From contig CACBAM010000005.1 in assembly GCA_902537215.1 (NCBI GenBank), positions 1-64,000 of the forward strand: 64,000 nt of DNA. The letters run 5' to 3'. The stretch comes from an uncultured Alphaproteobacteria bacterium (lineage in GTDB: Bacteria; Pseudomonadota; Alphaproteobacteria; Rhodobacterales; Rhodobacteraceae). The position numbers and the translations under genes are program-made. This document shows, one piece after another, positions 28,488 through 38,207 of this stretch. Each line of letters starts with the position of its first letter. Within the stretch, counting starts at the first letter, position 1. The notes beneath the pieces are model-generated. The model was not told the origin of the DNA. It saw only the letters and a list, made by a program, of their open reading frames with translations, and did no database searches.

Positions 28488-30095
28488 ATGCAACAAAATG
28501 AATTAAAAAAAAATCACGCCAACTATTCACCTTTAACGCCTATAGCATTCATCGAGAAGGCAGCGAAGATATTTCCAGATCGCTATAGTATTATTCATGA
28601 GAATAAATATTTTACCTGGGAACAAACTTTTATGAGATGTAAACAGCTTGCCAGTTCTTTATCTCAAAAATTGGCTAAAGGTAATGTTGTAGGTTTTATT
28701 GCGTCCAATACTCCAGAATTATATGAAGCACACTTTGCCGTGCCCATGGCAGGTATGATATTGAATGCAATAAATTACAGACTAGACTCCAAAACAATCG
28801 CCTACATCATCGATCATTCTAATATAAAAATGCTGTTCGTAGATACAGAGTTTTTACAATTAGGGAAAGAAGCAGTCAGCTTATCTAAAGAAAAACCGAC
28901 TATAATCATAATAAAAGATGAACAAACATTCACTCTTGAAACATCTTATCCGCATATGGATTATGAGGAATTTTTGGGAAGTTATGACGTGGATTTTAAT
29001 CACTATAAACCATTAGACGAATGGGAGAATATAAGCATTAATTATACATCGGGAACGACTGGGAGCCCGAAAGGTGTTGTCTATCATCATAGGGGTGCTT
29101 ATCTCAATGCAATGGGTAACTCTCTTGAATGGGATATGAAAATGCATCCCACCTATTTGTGGACTTTGCCAATGTTCCACTGCAATGGATGGTGTTTTCC
29201 TTGGACTATAGCGATGAGAGCTGGAACAAATATATGTTTGAGAAAAGTAACAGGACAGAATATATACGAAAAAATATCTAGTCATGGGGTAGAGTATTTA
29301 TGTGGTGCCCCTACTGTTTTAAGTTTTATCATTAATACTGATACAAATCATGTAAAGAAATTACTCAATAAGGTAAAGTTAATGACTGCGGCGGCTCCAC
29401 CGCCAGCTAAAATACTTGAGCAAATTGAAAAGTGTGGGTTTGATGTAACGCACGTTTACGGATTAACAGAAGTATATGGGCCCGCAGTAATATGTAAATG
29501 GAAGGACGAGTGGAATAATTTGAGTGCTACTGAGAAGTCTAATTTAAAGTCCAGACAAGGTGTTTCATATTTAGTGCAGGAAGATTTAAAGGTGGTTAAT
29601 TCAGAAACGCAAAAGGAAGTAAAGCATAATGGAAATGAATTAGGAGAAGTTCTTCTTAGAGGTAATATCACTATGAAGGGATATCTAAAAGATGAAAATG
29701 CCACCAGAAAAGCATTTCAAAATGGTTGGTTTAAAACCGGTGATTTGGGAGTGATATATAAGGATGGATATATACAATTAAAGGATAGGGCTAAAGACAT
29801 TATTATTTCAGGTGGAGAAAATATCTCCTCAATCGAAATAGAGAATTGTATTTTCAAGATTGAAGGTGTAGTTGCCTGTGCTGTAATAGCGAAGCCTGAT
29901 GAAAAGTGGGGTGAGACGCCTTGTGCATTTATTGAAGCAAAAGAAGGTGCCTCTATAACGAAAGAAGGGGTAATAAAATTTTGTAAAGAAAATTTAGCAA
30001 ATTTTAAAGTGCCAAAAGACGTGATTTTTAGAGAACTTCCTAAAACTTCGACAGGAAAAATTCAAAAGGTAGAATTACGTAAGTTTTTTCTCTAA
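28488..30095 (+). CDS. AMP-forming acyl-CoA ligase
   Basis: A 535-residue member of the acyl-activating superfamily. It has the P-loop YTSGTTGSPKGV, the HVYGLTEVYGP adenine motif, the WFKTGDLGVIYKDGYI hinge region and the C-terminal lysine motif KTSTGKIQKVELR. The sequence style is that of medium/short-chain acyl-activating enzymes rather than the FadD type. The acid substrate cannot be deduced. It begins five bases after recR but is not functionally linked to it. A second, different ligase is at 46.8–48.4 kb. Confidence 0.88.
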   Translation: MQQNELKKNHANYSPLTPIAFIEKAAKIFPDRYSIIHENKYFTWEQTFMRCKQLASSLSQKLAKGNVVGFIASNTPELYEAHFAVPMAGMILNAINYRLDSKTIAYIIDHSNIKMLFVDTEFLQLGKEAVSLSKEKPTIIIIKDEQTFTLETSYPHMDYEEFLGSYDVDFNHYKPLDEWENISINYTSGTTGSPKGVVYHHRGAYLNAMGNSLEWDMKMHPTYLWTLPMFHCNGWCFPWTIAMRAGTNICLRKVTGQNIYEKISSHGVEYLCGAPTVLSFIINTDTNHVKKLLNKVKLMTAAAPPPAKILEQIEKCGFDVTHVYGLTEVYGPAVICKWKDEWNNLSATEKSNLKSRQGVSYLVQEDLKVVNSETQKEVKHNGNELGEVLLRGNITMKGYLKDENATRKAFQNGWFKTGDLGVIYKDGYIQLKDRAKDIIISGGENISSIEIENCIFKIEGVVACAVIAKPDEKWGETPCAFIEAKEGASITKEGVIKFCKENLANFKVPKDVIFRELPKTSTGKIQKVELRKFFL

Positions 30096-30097
30096 CG

Positions 30098-30121
30098 TAA
30101 ATACATTTTTGAGTGTATTTA
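30098..30121 (+). terminator. AT-rich hairpin after the acyl-CoA ligase
   Basis: A perfect eight-base inverted repeat (TAAATACA at 30098–30105, TGTATTTA at 30114–30121) with an eight-base loop starts two bases after the stop codon. It is AT-rich and followed by GTCATA rather than T's, so only a possible terminator. Confidence 0.35.
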
Positions 30122-30212
30122 GTCATATATATTATTAAAAACACTTCCTATTTTTTTTAAATTGATTAAACAGTAGTTAAGTACGGAATTTGCATAAACA
30201 AAAGAGGTAAAA

Positions 30213-31214
30213 ATGTCAGTTAAGGTGGCGATTAATGGATTCGGACGAATTGGAAGGAATATTTTGAGAGCGGCCATTGAGAGCAACAGAGAAGATATTG
30301 AGGTTGTTGCTATAAACGATCTTGGTTCTCCAGAGATGAATGCGCATTTACTTAAATATGACAGTGTACATGGTCGCTTCCCTTTAGACCTATCTATACA
30401 CAAAAATTATCTAAAGGTTAATAATGTAGATATTGAAATTACTGCAGAAAGAGATCCAGCAAACTTACCATGGTCAGAAGTAGATGTTGCTCTCGAGTGC
30501 ACAGGTATATTTACTGATAAAGAAAAAGCTTCGCAACATTTAAATAATGGTTCTAAAAAAGTGTTGATATCTGCTCCCGCGAGCAATGTGCACCGCACCG
30601 TCGTATTCGGAGTAAATCATGAATCGTTAACATCCGCTGACATAATTGTCTCAAATGCATCTTGTACAACAAATTGTTTAGCTCCTGTAGCGAAGATTTT
30701 ACACGAAAATTTTGGTATACAGGTTGGCTATATGACCACAATACATAGTTATACTGGAGACCAACCCGTGCTGGATACTCTTCACAAAGATTATTATAGA
30801 GCCAGAGCAGCTTCCCTTAACATGATTCCAACGTCTACAGGAGCCGCTCAAGCTGTTTCTTTGGTGCTGCCTGACCTTAAAGGAAAACTCGATGGATCAG
30901 CAATTCGAGTTCCCACCCCAAATGTTTCGTGTGTGGATTTGAAATGTATTTTAACCAAAGAGAGTTCAGTTGAAGAAATTAATAAAGCCATTCATAAAGC
31001 CTCTAATACGACACTTAATGGTATATTGGCTTATGAAGACGCTCCATTAGTTTCATCAGATCTGAATCATCATCCAGCCTCATCAATATTCGCAGGAGCT
31101 CAAACAAAGGTCTTGACGGGGGGCATGACCCGAGTCATGTGTTGGTATGATAATGAATGGGGTTTTTCAAACCGTATGCTAGATACAGCGAGTTATTTGG
31201 GAAGTGTTGAGTAA
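30213..31214 (+). CDS. gap: glyceraldehyde-3-phosphate dehydrogenase, type I
   Basis: Glycolytic/gluconeogenic enzyme, 333 residues. It has the Rossmann start INGFGRIGRNILRAA, the catalytic cysteine in SNASCTTNCLAPV, the HSYTGDQ segment, the substrate-binding STGAAQA and the C-terminal WYDNEWGFSNRM. The ATG follows AAGAGGT. Single gene between the ligase and the convergent tRNA-Glu. Which cofactor it prefers is not settled by eye. Confidence 0.95.
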   Translation: MSVKVAINGFGRIGRNILRAAIESNREDIEVVAINDLGSPEMNAHLLKYDSVHGRFPLDLSIHKNYLKVNNVDIEITAERDPANLPWSEVDVALECTGIFTDKEKASQHLNNGSKKVLISAPASNVHRTVVFGVNHESLTSADIIVSNASCTTNCLAPVAKILHENFGIQVGYMTTIHSYTGDQPVLDTLHKDYYRARAASLNMIPTSTGAAQAVSLVLPDLKGKLDGSAIRVPTPNVSCVDLKCILTKESSVEEINKAIHKASNTTLNGILAYEDAPLVSSDLNHHPASSIFAGAQTKVLTGGMTRVMCWYDNEWGFSNRMLDTASYLGSVE

Positions 31215-31224
31215 TAAGTTTGAA

Positions 31225-31299
31225 TGGTACGCCCTAGGGGAATCGAACCCCTCTTTCCAGAATGAAAATCTGGCGTCCTAACCGATAGACGAAGGGCGC
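31225..31299 (-). tRNA. tRNA-Glu (UUC), CCA encoded
   Basis: Read on the minus strand, a cloverleaf folds with acceptor arms GCGCCCT/AGGGCGT (a G–U wobble at 1–72), an anticodon stem CCAGA/TCTGG around TTTTCAT giving anticodon TTC, and a T arm with GGTTCGATT. The discriminator A and genomic CCA are at 31228 and 31227–31225. Confidence 0.96.
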
Positions 31300-31354
31300 A
31301 TCTTCTTTATTTTTTTACCAAAAATAGAAGCTACTTCAAGTTATTTTTTTTTTT

Positions 31355-33088
31355 TTAAATTTTAGCTATGTCAACAATCCGCATTTGGGGCTTTATGACA
31401 CCATTCCATTCATTTTTAACTAGATTACCAGCTAAATGTAAAATCTGATTGGGTTTGGATAGAGGAATATCTAGCCCTTTTTTCTTCGCATTAAAACATA
31501 TTGCGTCCAAAGTACCTTCCTTTTTTTTTAATTTACACAATAGGTGCCCTTCTCCCAATTCTTTAACAAATAGAAGTTGGCAACTCGGAATAACGATTAT
31601 TGGTTGAGGTACTTTAGATCCAAAGGGTCCCAACAGATTTATTTTATCGATTAAATCAGTATTCACGCCTTCTATATCGATCATTCCATCTATTTCTAGC
31701 AAAGCACTAGAGTTTTTCAATGAATTATGGTCGGATAAATGGTTTGTAACTATGTTATCAAATTCTTCAATTCTATCAACAAGTAGTGAAAAGCCGGCAG
31801 CTTGCTTATGTCCCCCGCCACTAATGAGAACATCTCGGGATTTGAGCTCCTGTAATATTTCAGTAAGGTCTATCTCTTCTGTTGATCTAATAGAACCATG
31901 GCCTACATTCCCGTCAATAGTAATAGCAACGCACAACCCGCCGTATAAGTCTTTTAGTCGAGAGGCTATAATCCCAATTACGCCTTTATGCCAACCCTTA
32001 GCTTTTACCAAGGTGTAAGGTTTTTGTTTTTCATCATTCGATATTTGCTGTACTGCGCTAGAAAGAATTATTTTTTCTAATGCTTTACGCTCTTTATTAG
32101 CTGCCTCCATTTTATTTAAATAAATTTCAATAGATTTTGGATCTGTAGCTGTAAGAAATTGGTATGTTAGATAAGCCGTGTCTATCCTTCCACTAGCATT
32201 TAATCTTGGTGCAACTTGGAAAGCTATTGTTTCTTCATTAAAATTCTCTAGTAAATTAAAATGAGTTCTAAACATTTTTAGACAAAGTCGGTTTTGGAAT
32301 ATTTTTAAACCTTGTTTAACAAATGCTCGGTTGAGCCCAATCAAAGGCACAACATCGGCTATTGTAGCTAGACTGACAAGGTTCAGGTAGCTGAGTAAAT
32401 TTATTTCTGAGCTTCTATTCTTAGGAATAATTCTGTTCATTTCGACTAAAAAAATAAAAACAACCCCTGCAGCACAAAGGTACGGAAAGATATTTTTTTC
32501 ATCAAATCTATTTGGGTTTATTATTGCATATGCAGACTTCGAAAAGGTATCAGACTTATGATGATCAATCACAATAACGTCAACTCCTCTTTCGGTAGCA
32601 CCTCTAATTGCTTCCTCTGAGTCGGTACCACAATCAACACAAATAATTAAAGTGTGATTAAGAGCAAGTTTATTCATCGCGTCGATATTGGGTCCAAATC
32701 CCTCAGTCTCTCTATCCGGAATGTATACTGTTGGTTCAATAGAAAAATTTCTTAACCATAAAGAAATTAGTGCTGCGGAAACTGTACCATCTACATCATA
32801 ATCAGCAAAGATAGCGACTGATTCTTTTTGTTCTAAGGCCCTACGTAATCGTAATGAACCCTTTTCCATATCTGCGAAAATTTTTGGACTTGGTATCAAG
32901 TTTTTTATCTTTGGGCTTATATAATCTAAATAATCTCCCTCATTGATTTTATTTTTGATAAGTTGTAACGCACTTAGATGTGGTATCGAGAGGCTTTTTG
33001 AATAGGCTAATGCTTGTTGCAAATTCTGTTCGCTTGGCCCAACCCACTCTTTATTAGTATAGGATTTTGATATTCCCAGAAAATTCAT
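31355..33088 (-). CDS. recJ: single-stranded-DNA-specific exonuclease RecJ
   Basis: A 5'–3' ssDNA exonuclease for recombination and mismatch repair. 577 residues from the ATG at 33088. Conserved DHH-family metal motifs are present: ADYDVDGTVSAAL, VCVDCGTD, VIDHHKSD, and in the DHHA1 domain ISGGGHKQAAGF. The ATG overlaps by one base the stop codon of the short frame interpreted here as a glpX remnant, which would couple their translation. Confidence 0.94.
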   Translation of the reverse strand: MNFLGISKSYTNKEWVGPSEQNLQQALAYSKSLSIPHLSALQLIKNKINEGDYLDYISPKIKNLIPSPKIFADMEKGSLRLRRALEQKESVAIFADYDVDGTVSAALISLWLRNFSIEPTVYIPDRETEGFGPNIDAMNKLALNHTLIICVDCGTDSEEAIRGATERGVDVIVIDHHKSDTFSKSAYAIINPNRFDEKNIFPYLCAAGVVFIFLVEMNRIIPKNRSSEINLLSYLNLVSLATIADVVPLIGLNRAFVKQGLKIFQNRLCLKMFRTHFNLLENFNEETIAFQVAPRLNASGRIDTAYLTYQFLTATDPKSIEIYLNKMEAANKERKALEKIILSSAVQQISNDEKQKPYTLVKAKGWHKGVIGIIASRLKDLYGGLCVAITIDGNVGHGSIRSTEEIDLTEILQELKSRDVLISGGGHKQAAGFSLLVDRIEEFDNIVTNHLSDHNSLKNSSALLEIDGMIDIEGVNTDLIDKINLLGPFGSKVPQPIIVIPSCQLLFVKELGEGHLLCKLKKKEGTLDAICFNAKKKGLDIPLSKPNQILHLAGNLVKNEWNGVIKPQMRIVDIAKI

Positions 33089-33267
33089 CAATAATTTTTC
33101 AACTTGGGCACTATGATTTTTCTGAAAGACAGAGTCTTTAAACCTTTAAAAAGTTGTCTAGTTTTAACGACGTTATAAGTAAGTTTTGTATCTTTATTCA
33201 AACTATTACCAATTAGGGTGCTTACAGAAAAAATATAACCGTCTTTAAACATCTCATTTATCAGCAT
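33088..33267 (-). pseudogene. glpX: probable remnant of glpX (C-terminal end only)
   Basis: A 59-codon open frame fills the gap between hom and recJ, where Rhodobacterales usually carry glpX (class II fructose-1,6-bisphosphatase). Its residues can be laid almost without gaps on the C-terminus of GlpX as I remember it: NEMFKDGYIF corresponds to DEMVTEDVIF. Further on, a Ser, a Lys, LKT, Ser, Arg and Ile fall at matching positions. About 270 upstream codons, including all catalytic motifs, are absent. Its stop overlaps the recJ ATG by one base. It could still be translated as a coupling leader. The identification rests on a remembered family sequence. Confidence 0.5.
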
Positions 33268-33302
33268 AAAAATTTTCTGATTAACTTAAAAGGACATTCT
33301 CA

Positions 33303-34592
33303 TTAAACTTCTTGTATTTCAATACAAATAGGCCTCTGTTCGCATATCTTTAACTTTATTATATCAGCCAAAGCTTTGTTTAAGTTGTTCCTAAGGGTTT
33401 TATGCGTCGTCATAATTAATGTTGCTTTCTGCTTTGGGTGAGGTTTTTGTTTCATTTGATTGATTGAAATCCCAAAGCTACCTAGTTTTCCTGATAATCG
33501 AGCTATCACTCCAGGTTTATCTTTCAGTATAAATCTTAAGTAAAATGAACTTTTTTTCGAACCAGAATCATCACTTTTGCTACCATTTTTTTTATCACCG
33601 TTTAAAAAAGTAGATTTACTTTTTCTAGAAGCTATGGCTACAAGATCTGAGACTACTGAGGAAGCTGTAGGCCCCATGCCTGCACCTGGACCAGAAAAAA
33701 CAGTAGTTCCGATTTCTTCACCCTCAATAGCTATTATATTTGTGCTTCCGTTAACTTGTGCAATTGGGCTACTTTTTCTAATTAATTTAGGAGAGACCTC
33801 CTGTTTAAGCATATTTTTAGAATATTCTGCTGTAGCAAGTAGCTTTATCTTATATCCAATTAAATCAGCCTCTTGAATATCCTCTATAGAAATATGTTCT
33901 ATCCCTTCAGTTTTCACTGCTTTAAAGTCTAGACTAGTTCCAAACGCCAAACATGAGAGTAAAGCTAATTTGTGGGCTGAGTCTATTCCTCCGATGTCAA
34001 GCCTTGGATCACTTTCAACATAGCCAAGTTGTTTTGCTTCAGAAAATACATCTTGATATTCCCGCCGCTCGGACTCCATTTTGGTAAGTATGAAGTTACA
34101 TGTTCCATTGATTACGCCATATAGTTTAGAAATCTTATTTACTATGAGAGAGTCTTGTAACACTTTTATTATAGGTATGCCCCCAGCCACTGCTGCCTCA
34201 TATCTTAAATAGACACCTTTTTCTTTAGCAAGCTCTTCAAAAATTGACCCTTCTTTTGCTAGAAGTGATTTATTTGCTGTAACAACGTGTTTACCGTTAT
34301 TGATTGCTTCTACTATAATCTTTCTCGCAGTGTTATCCATATCACCTATTAGTTCAACTATTACGTCAACACCTGGATCTTTTGCTATAGTAATAGGAGA
34401 GGCTATCCATCTAAATGGACTTATATCAACATTTCTCTGCTTTCTCCTATTTTTTGCACTTACAGCTACCACTTTAAGTTCTATACCTGTCCTTTTTTTT
34501 ATATTGTTTTTTTGTTTTCTCAATAGCTTTATTACACCAGAGCCCACCGTGCCAAGACCAATAACTGCTACATTTAATTTGGATTTATTCAT
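33303..34592 (-). CDS. hom: homoserine dehydrogenase
   Basis: Reduces aspartate semialdehyde to homoserine for threonine, methionine and isoleucine. About 429 residues from the ATG at 34592. The NAD(P) fold starts VIGLGTVGSGVIKLL; ANKSLLA, AAVAGGIPII and GVINGTCNFIL mark the catalytic domain, with GYVESDPRLDIGGIDSAHK the substrate loop. A C-terminal ACT domain (from FYLRFILKDKPGVIARL) suggests threonine feedback. It follows the aminotransferase by 11 bases. Confidence 0.95.
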   Translation of the reverse strand: MNKSKLNVAVIGLGTVGSGVIKLLRKQKNNIKKRTGIELKVVAVSAKNRRKQRNVDISPFRWIASPITIAKDPGVDVIVELIGDMDNTARKIIVEAINNGKHVVTANKSLLAKEGSIFEELAKEKGVYLRYEAAVAGGIPIIKVLQDSLIVNKISKLYGVINGTCNFILTKMESERREYQDVFSEAKQLGYVESDPRLDIGGIDSAHKLALLSCLAFGTSLDFKAVKTEGIEHISIEDIQEADLIGYKIKLLATAEYSKNMLKQEVSPKLIRKSSPIAQVNGSTNIIAIEGEEIGTTVFSGPGAGMGPTASSVVSDLVAIASRKSKSTFLNGDKKNGSKSDDSGSKKSSFYLRFILKDKPGVIARLSGKLGSFGISINQMKQKPHPKQKATLIMTTHKTLRNNLNKALADIIKLKICEQRPICIEIQEV

Positions 34593-34603
34593 CACGAAAC
34601 CAT

Positions 34604-35827
34604 TTAATTCGGGCTGTGGTCGCTTAGTATTTTATCGGATTTAGTGAAGATTGCTTTTATATTTCTTGCTGCTTGCCTAATTCTATGCTCATTTTCAACA
34701 AGGCCAATTCTAACAAAGTTTTCACCATATTCTCCGAATCCTATTCCAGGCGCTACAGAGATGTCAGCCTCTTTAAGAAGGACTTTAGAGAACTCTAACG
34801 AACCTAAAGATTTAAATTTTTCTGGGATTGGCGCCCATGCAAACATTGTTGCTTCTGGTGAAGGAATTTCCCATCCTGCCTTACTCATAGCGTCAACCAA
34901 TACATTTCTTCTTTTTTTATAAACTTCTCTAACTTTTGCTATTGTGCTTGGATCTGAGCTTAATGCACTGGCTGCTGCAACTTGTATAGGAGTGAATGCT
35001 CCATAATCGAGATAGGATTTAATTTTCTCTAATGCTCCTATCAGTATCTCGTTGCCCACAGCAAATCCCATTCTCCAGCCTGGCATGCTAAATGTTTTTG
35101 ACATCGATGTAAATTCAACTGCTACGGATTTCGCACCTGGTACCTGTAAAATTGAAGGGGGAGGAGCCTCATTAAAATATATTTCAGCGTATGCTAGATC
35201 AGACAATATCCAGACCTCGTTTTGTTTTGCCACCTTAACCAATTCTTCATAAAATTTTAGTGTACAAGTTTTTGTTGTTGGGTTAGATGGGAAGGAAATC
35301 ACTATAGCAACTGGCTTAGGTGAAATATGTTTTAATGAACGAGTAAGAGTTTTGAAATATTCATCCTCATCAAATTGTCCATTTGATAAGGTTGGTACAT
35401 GTCGTAGAGAGCCTCCAGCAATAATAAATCCATAGGGGTGAATTGGGTATGATGGATTTGGAACTAAAATAACATCGCCAGGATCAGTTATCGCCATAGC
35501 TAAATTAGCCAATCCTTCTTTTGAACCTAGAGTTGCAATAATTTCCTTTTCTGGGTCGAGCTTTACTGAGAACCTTCTAGCATAGTAATCAGCTTGTGCC
35601 TTCCTTAGCCCCTTTATTCCTTTAGAGACAGAATATCTATGAGTCTTTGGCTTTTTTACAGTTTCAATCAGCTTATCAACAATGAAAGACTCAGTATCAA
35701 TATCAGGGTTTCCCATTCCAAAATCAATTATATCTTGACCTTGATCACGGTATTTCGCTTTCAGTTTATTAACCTCTGCAAAAACGTAAGAAGGTAGTCT
35801 TGTGATTCTATGGAATTCTGTTTTCAT
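34604..35827 (-). CDS. alaC: alanine-type PLP aminotransferase (AlaC/DAP-aminotransferase group)
   Basis: A class I/II fold-type I aminotransferase of 407 residues. The substrate loop GMGNPDIDT, the nucleotide region NPSYPIHPYGF, and the PLP lysine in SMSKTFSMPGWRMG are all present, followed by WAPIPE. Relatives upstream of hom act as alanine–pyruvate transaminases. The substrate is inferred by family only. It starts four bases after the small lipoprotein stop. Confidence 0.87.
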   Translation of the reverse strand: MKTEFHRITRLPSYVFAEVNKLKAKYRDQGQDIIDFGMGNPDIDTESFIVDKLIETVKKPKTHRYSVSKGIKGLRKAQADYYARRFSVKLDPEKEIIATLGSKEGLANLAMAITDPGDVILVPNPSYPIHPYGFIIAGGSLRHVPTLSNGQFDEDEYFKTLTRSLKHISPKPVAIVISFPSNPTTKTCTLKFYEELVKVAKQNEVWILSDLAYAEIYFNEAPPPSILQVPGAKSVAVEFTSMSKTFSMPGWRMGFAVGNEILIGALEKIKSYLDYGAFTPIQVAAASALSSDPSTIAKVREVYKKRRNVLVDAMSKAGWEIPSPEATMFAWAPIPEKFKSLGSLEFSKVLLKEADISVAPGIGFGEYGENFVRIGLVENEHRIRQAARNIKAIFTKSDKILSDHSPN

Positions 35828-35831
35828 CTCT

Positions 35832-35963
35832 CTAGTCTAGAAAAAAATTTTTTTCAAATTCACTGAGAGGAGATAGTTCTGGCCAATTTTTTTCTGAACA
35901 GGAAGAGACTGTTAAAGGCAGTGTGAAGAAGATAATTGTTTTTGCAAAATATCTAAACTTCAT
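35832..35963 (-). CDS. small lipoprotein (43 residues)
   Basis: A short frame not reaching usual gene-calling length, with strong signals. The ATG at 35963 follows AAAGGAG. The first 22 residues are a lipoprotein signal peptide (basic KFRYFAK, hydrophobic TIIFFTLPLT, lipobox VSSC with Cys22). The mature part contains WPELSPLSEF. I recall tiny lipoproteins with a WPxLLPL motif in front of the same aminotransferase in Rhodobacterales, usually longer. It would be anchored in the outer or inner membrane. The stop is four bases from the alaC start. Function unknown. Confidence 0.7.
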   Translation of the reverse strand: MKFRYFAKTIIFFTLPLTVSSCSEKNWPELSPLSEFEKNFFLD

Positions 35964-35992
35964 TTTTTCTCCTTTAAAATAATAGTCTGTTG

Positions 35993-37267
35993 CTAGTAGA
36001 TCGGAAACTCACTACATAAATCAACAACCTCTTTTTTTACTTTCGCGACCACTTGCGAAGATTTCTCAGAATGAACATTGTCTAATATTTCCAAAATCCA
36101 CGAACCAACTTGTTTCAATTGCGTCTCTTTAAAGCCTCTAGTAGTTGCTGCCGGGGTTCCTAACCTTATTCCAGATGTAATAGTTGGCTTTTCAATATCG
36201 AAGGGAATTCCATTTTTATTACAAACGATATTTCCTTCTCCAAGAACTTTTTCTGCTGTCGCACCCGTGACCTTTTTCTTTCTAAGATCTACAAGTAGAA
36301 CGTGGGTGTCGGTCCCTCCAGTAACTAAATCAAGACCACCATCTTGTAATGTTTGAGCAAGTGTTTTTGCGTTCTTTATTACTTGCTTTTGATACTGTAC
36401 AAACTCGTCATTTAGAGCTTCTTTGAAGGCTACTGCTTTCGCAGCAATAACATGCATCAATGGGCCACCTTGAATACCTGGAAAAATTGCTGAGTTTACT
36501 TTCTTGGCGATATCAGGATTATTACAAAGAATCATTCCTCCTCTCGGTCCCCGCAGAGTTTTGTGAGTAGTAGATGTTACAACATCAGCATATTCTAAGG
36601 GGTTTGGATGAACGCCAGCCGCAACCAGCCCTGAAATATGTGCCATATCAACTAATAAAAAAGCTCCGATGTCATCACAGATGTCTCTGAACCTCTTAAA
36701 ATCTAAGATTCGAGGGATTGCTGAGCCGCCTGCAATAATTAACTTTGGTTTATGAAGCTTTGCAAGCTGACGAACCTGATCATAGTCAACGTGGTTTGTA
36801 TCTTTTGTGACCTCATAATGAACAGGGTTGAACCATTTACCGGATTGATTAGGTTTTGCTCCGTGTGTCAGATGCCCACCCGAAGCAAGGTCCATGGACA
36901 AAAAAGTGTCTCCAGGCTTCATCAGAGCTAAAAAAACAGCCTGATTTGCTTGGCTTCCTGAGTTGGGTTGTACATTAGCGAATTTGCAATTGTAGAGTTG
37001 ACAAGCTCTGGATATTGCCAATTGCTCAGCGACATCCACATTTTCACATCCACCATAATATCTTCTACCTGGATAACCCTCTGCGTATTTATTTGTCATA
37101 ACTGAACCTTGAGCTTCCATTACAGCTGGAGAAGCTATATTCTCCGAAGCAATAAGCTCAATCTCATTCTGTTGCCTATTAAACTCTTTCTCTAATGAGT
37201 TGAAAATTTCTGGATCCTGAGATGCTAAAGTTCCACCAAATAAGTTCGTTTTGCCTACAAAATTCAT
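35993..37267 (-). CDS. glyA: serine hydroxymethyltransferase
   Basis: Interconverts serine and glycine and supplies one-carbon units. 424 residues. The PLP lysine is in [41 protein letters not shown], the SGGHLTHG loop and the C-terminal [12 protein letters not shown] are conserved. First gene of a minus-strand run continuing with the small lipoprotein and alaC. The 171 bases between it and the divergent nadK hold the promoters; I saw no riboswitch there. Confidence 0.96.
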   Translation of the reverse strand: MNFVGKTNLFGGTLASQDPEIFNSLEKEFNRQQNEIELIASENIASPAVMEAQGSVMTNKYAEGYPGRRYYGGCENVDVAEQLAISRACQLYNCKFANVQPNSGSQANQAVFLALMKPGDTFLSMDLASGGHLTHGAKPNQSGKWFNPVHYEVTKDTNHVDYDQVRQLAKLHKPKLIIAGGSAIPRILDFKRFRDICDDIGAFLLVDMAHISGLVAAGVHPNPLEYADVVTSTTHKTLRGPRGGMILCNNPDIAKKVNSAIFPGIQGGPLMHVIAAKAVAFKEALNDEFVQYQKQVIKNAKTLAQTLQDGGLDLVTGGTDTHVLLVDLRKKKVTGATAEKVLGEGNIVCNKNGIPFDIEKPTITSGIRLGTPAATTRGFKETQLKQVGSWILEILDNVHSEKSSQVVAKVKKEVVDLCSEFPIY

Positions 37268-37438
37268 AACACACCTAATATGTTTTTCGATTATTCTTTT
37301 GATTCGATTTAATGTATATTAAATCTGGGCTGTCTGTTCCAGTTTTTTCTTTTGTTTCGTGGGTATCTATATCATCATTTATTGTGAAATACCTAGTTTG
37401 ATTTATAACAGTATCTGAGAACTTTTGGACAAAAAATT

Positions 37439-38203
37439 ATGACCAACAAAAAGATAACATTTATGGCAAGTGACGACCTTGAAGCTAAAGACGCTTTAAA
37501 TAAACTTCGAAAACTTTATAAGGATTTCGGAATTGATGAAGCTGATGTTGTCGTCGCACTTGGAGGCGACGGGTTTATGTTACAGACACTTAAATCCTTA
37601 TCAACAAAAAATACCTCTGTATACGGAATGAACAAGGGCACCGTTGGTTTCCTAATGAATACTTTTGACTACGATAACTTGCAAGAACGTATTCAGATAG
37701 CAAAGGAAGAGATTGTAAACCCTCTAAAAATGATTGCTACAAAAATAGATGGTAGAATAGAGGAGGAGCTGGCTATAAATGAGGTTTCTATTCTTAGATC
37801 GGGGGCCCAGGCTGCAAAACTGAGTATATCTATTGATGGGTCTGAAAAACTTCAAGAGCTTGTATGTGACGGGGCATTAGTCTGCACACCAGCTGGGTCA
37901 ACTGCCTATAATTATTCTGCTCATGGACCAATTTTACCAATAGGTGCAAACATTTTAGGATTGACCGCTATATCTGCTTACAGACCGCGAAGATGGAGAG
38001 GAGCGCTACTGCCATTAGATGCAAGGATAGATATTGAAGTAAAAAGCGCTACTAAAAGACCAGTGTCGGCGGTAGCTGATACATCTGAGGTTAAGAACGT
38101 TAAGCACGTAGCCATAACAATTGAAAAGAAATTAAAACATAAACTTTTGTTTGATCCAGGACACGGGTTAGAAGAAAGATTACTTAAAGAGCAATTTGAA
38201 TAA
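37439..38203 (+). CDS. nadK: NAD kinase
   Basis: Phosphorylates NAD to NADP. The 254 residues contain the VVALGGDGFMLQTL motif, MNKGTVGFLMN, the LAINEVSI strand (NE/D motif) and the STAYNYSAHGPILP stretch of the NAD site. Slightly short but typical of Rhodobacterales. It ends four bases before the hda start. Confidence 0.94.
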   Translation: MTNKKITFMASDDLEAKDALNKLRKLYKDFGIDEADVVVALGGDGFMLQTLKSLSTKNTSVYGMNKGTVGFLMNTFDYDNLQERIQIAKEEIVNPLKMIATKIDGRIEEELAINEVSILRSGAQAAKLSISIDGSEKLQELVCDGALVCTPAGSTAYNYSAHGPILPIGANILGLTAISAYRPRRWRGALLPLDARIDIEVKSATKRPVSAVADTSEVKNVKHVAITIEKKLKHKLLFDPGHGLEERLLKEQFE

Positions 38204-38207
38204 AAAT

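Noticed and set aside
37268-37438. Open frame on the minus strand between nadK and glyA with a polar, protein-like translation ending in TAG
   Set aside because: It has no ATG, GTG or TTG start and no ribosome binding site, and I recognise no homology. Treated as the shared promoter region.
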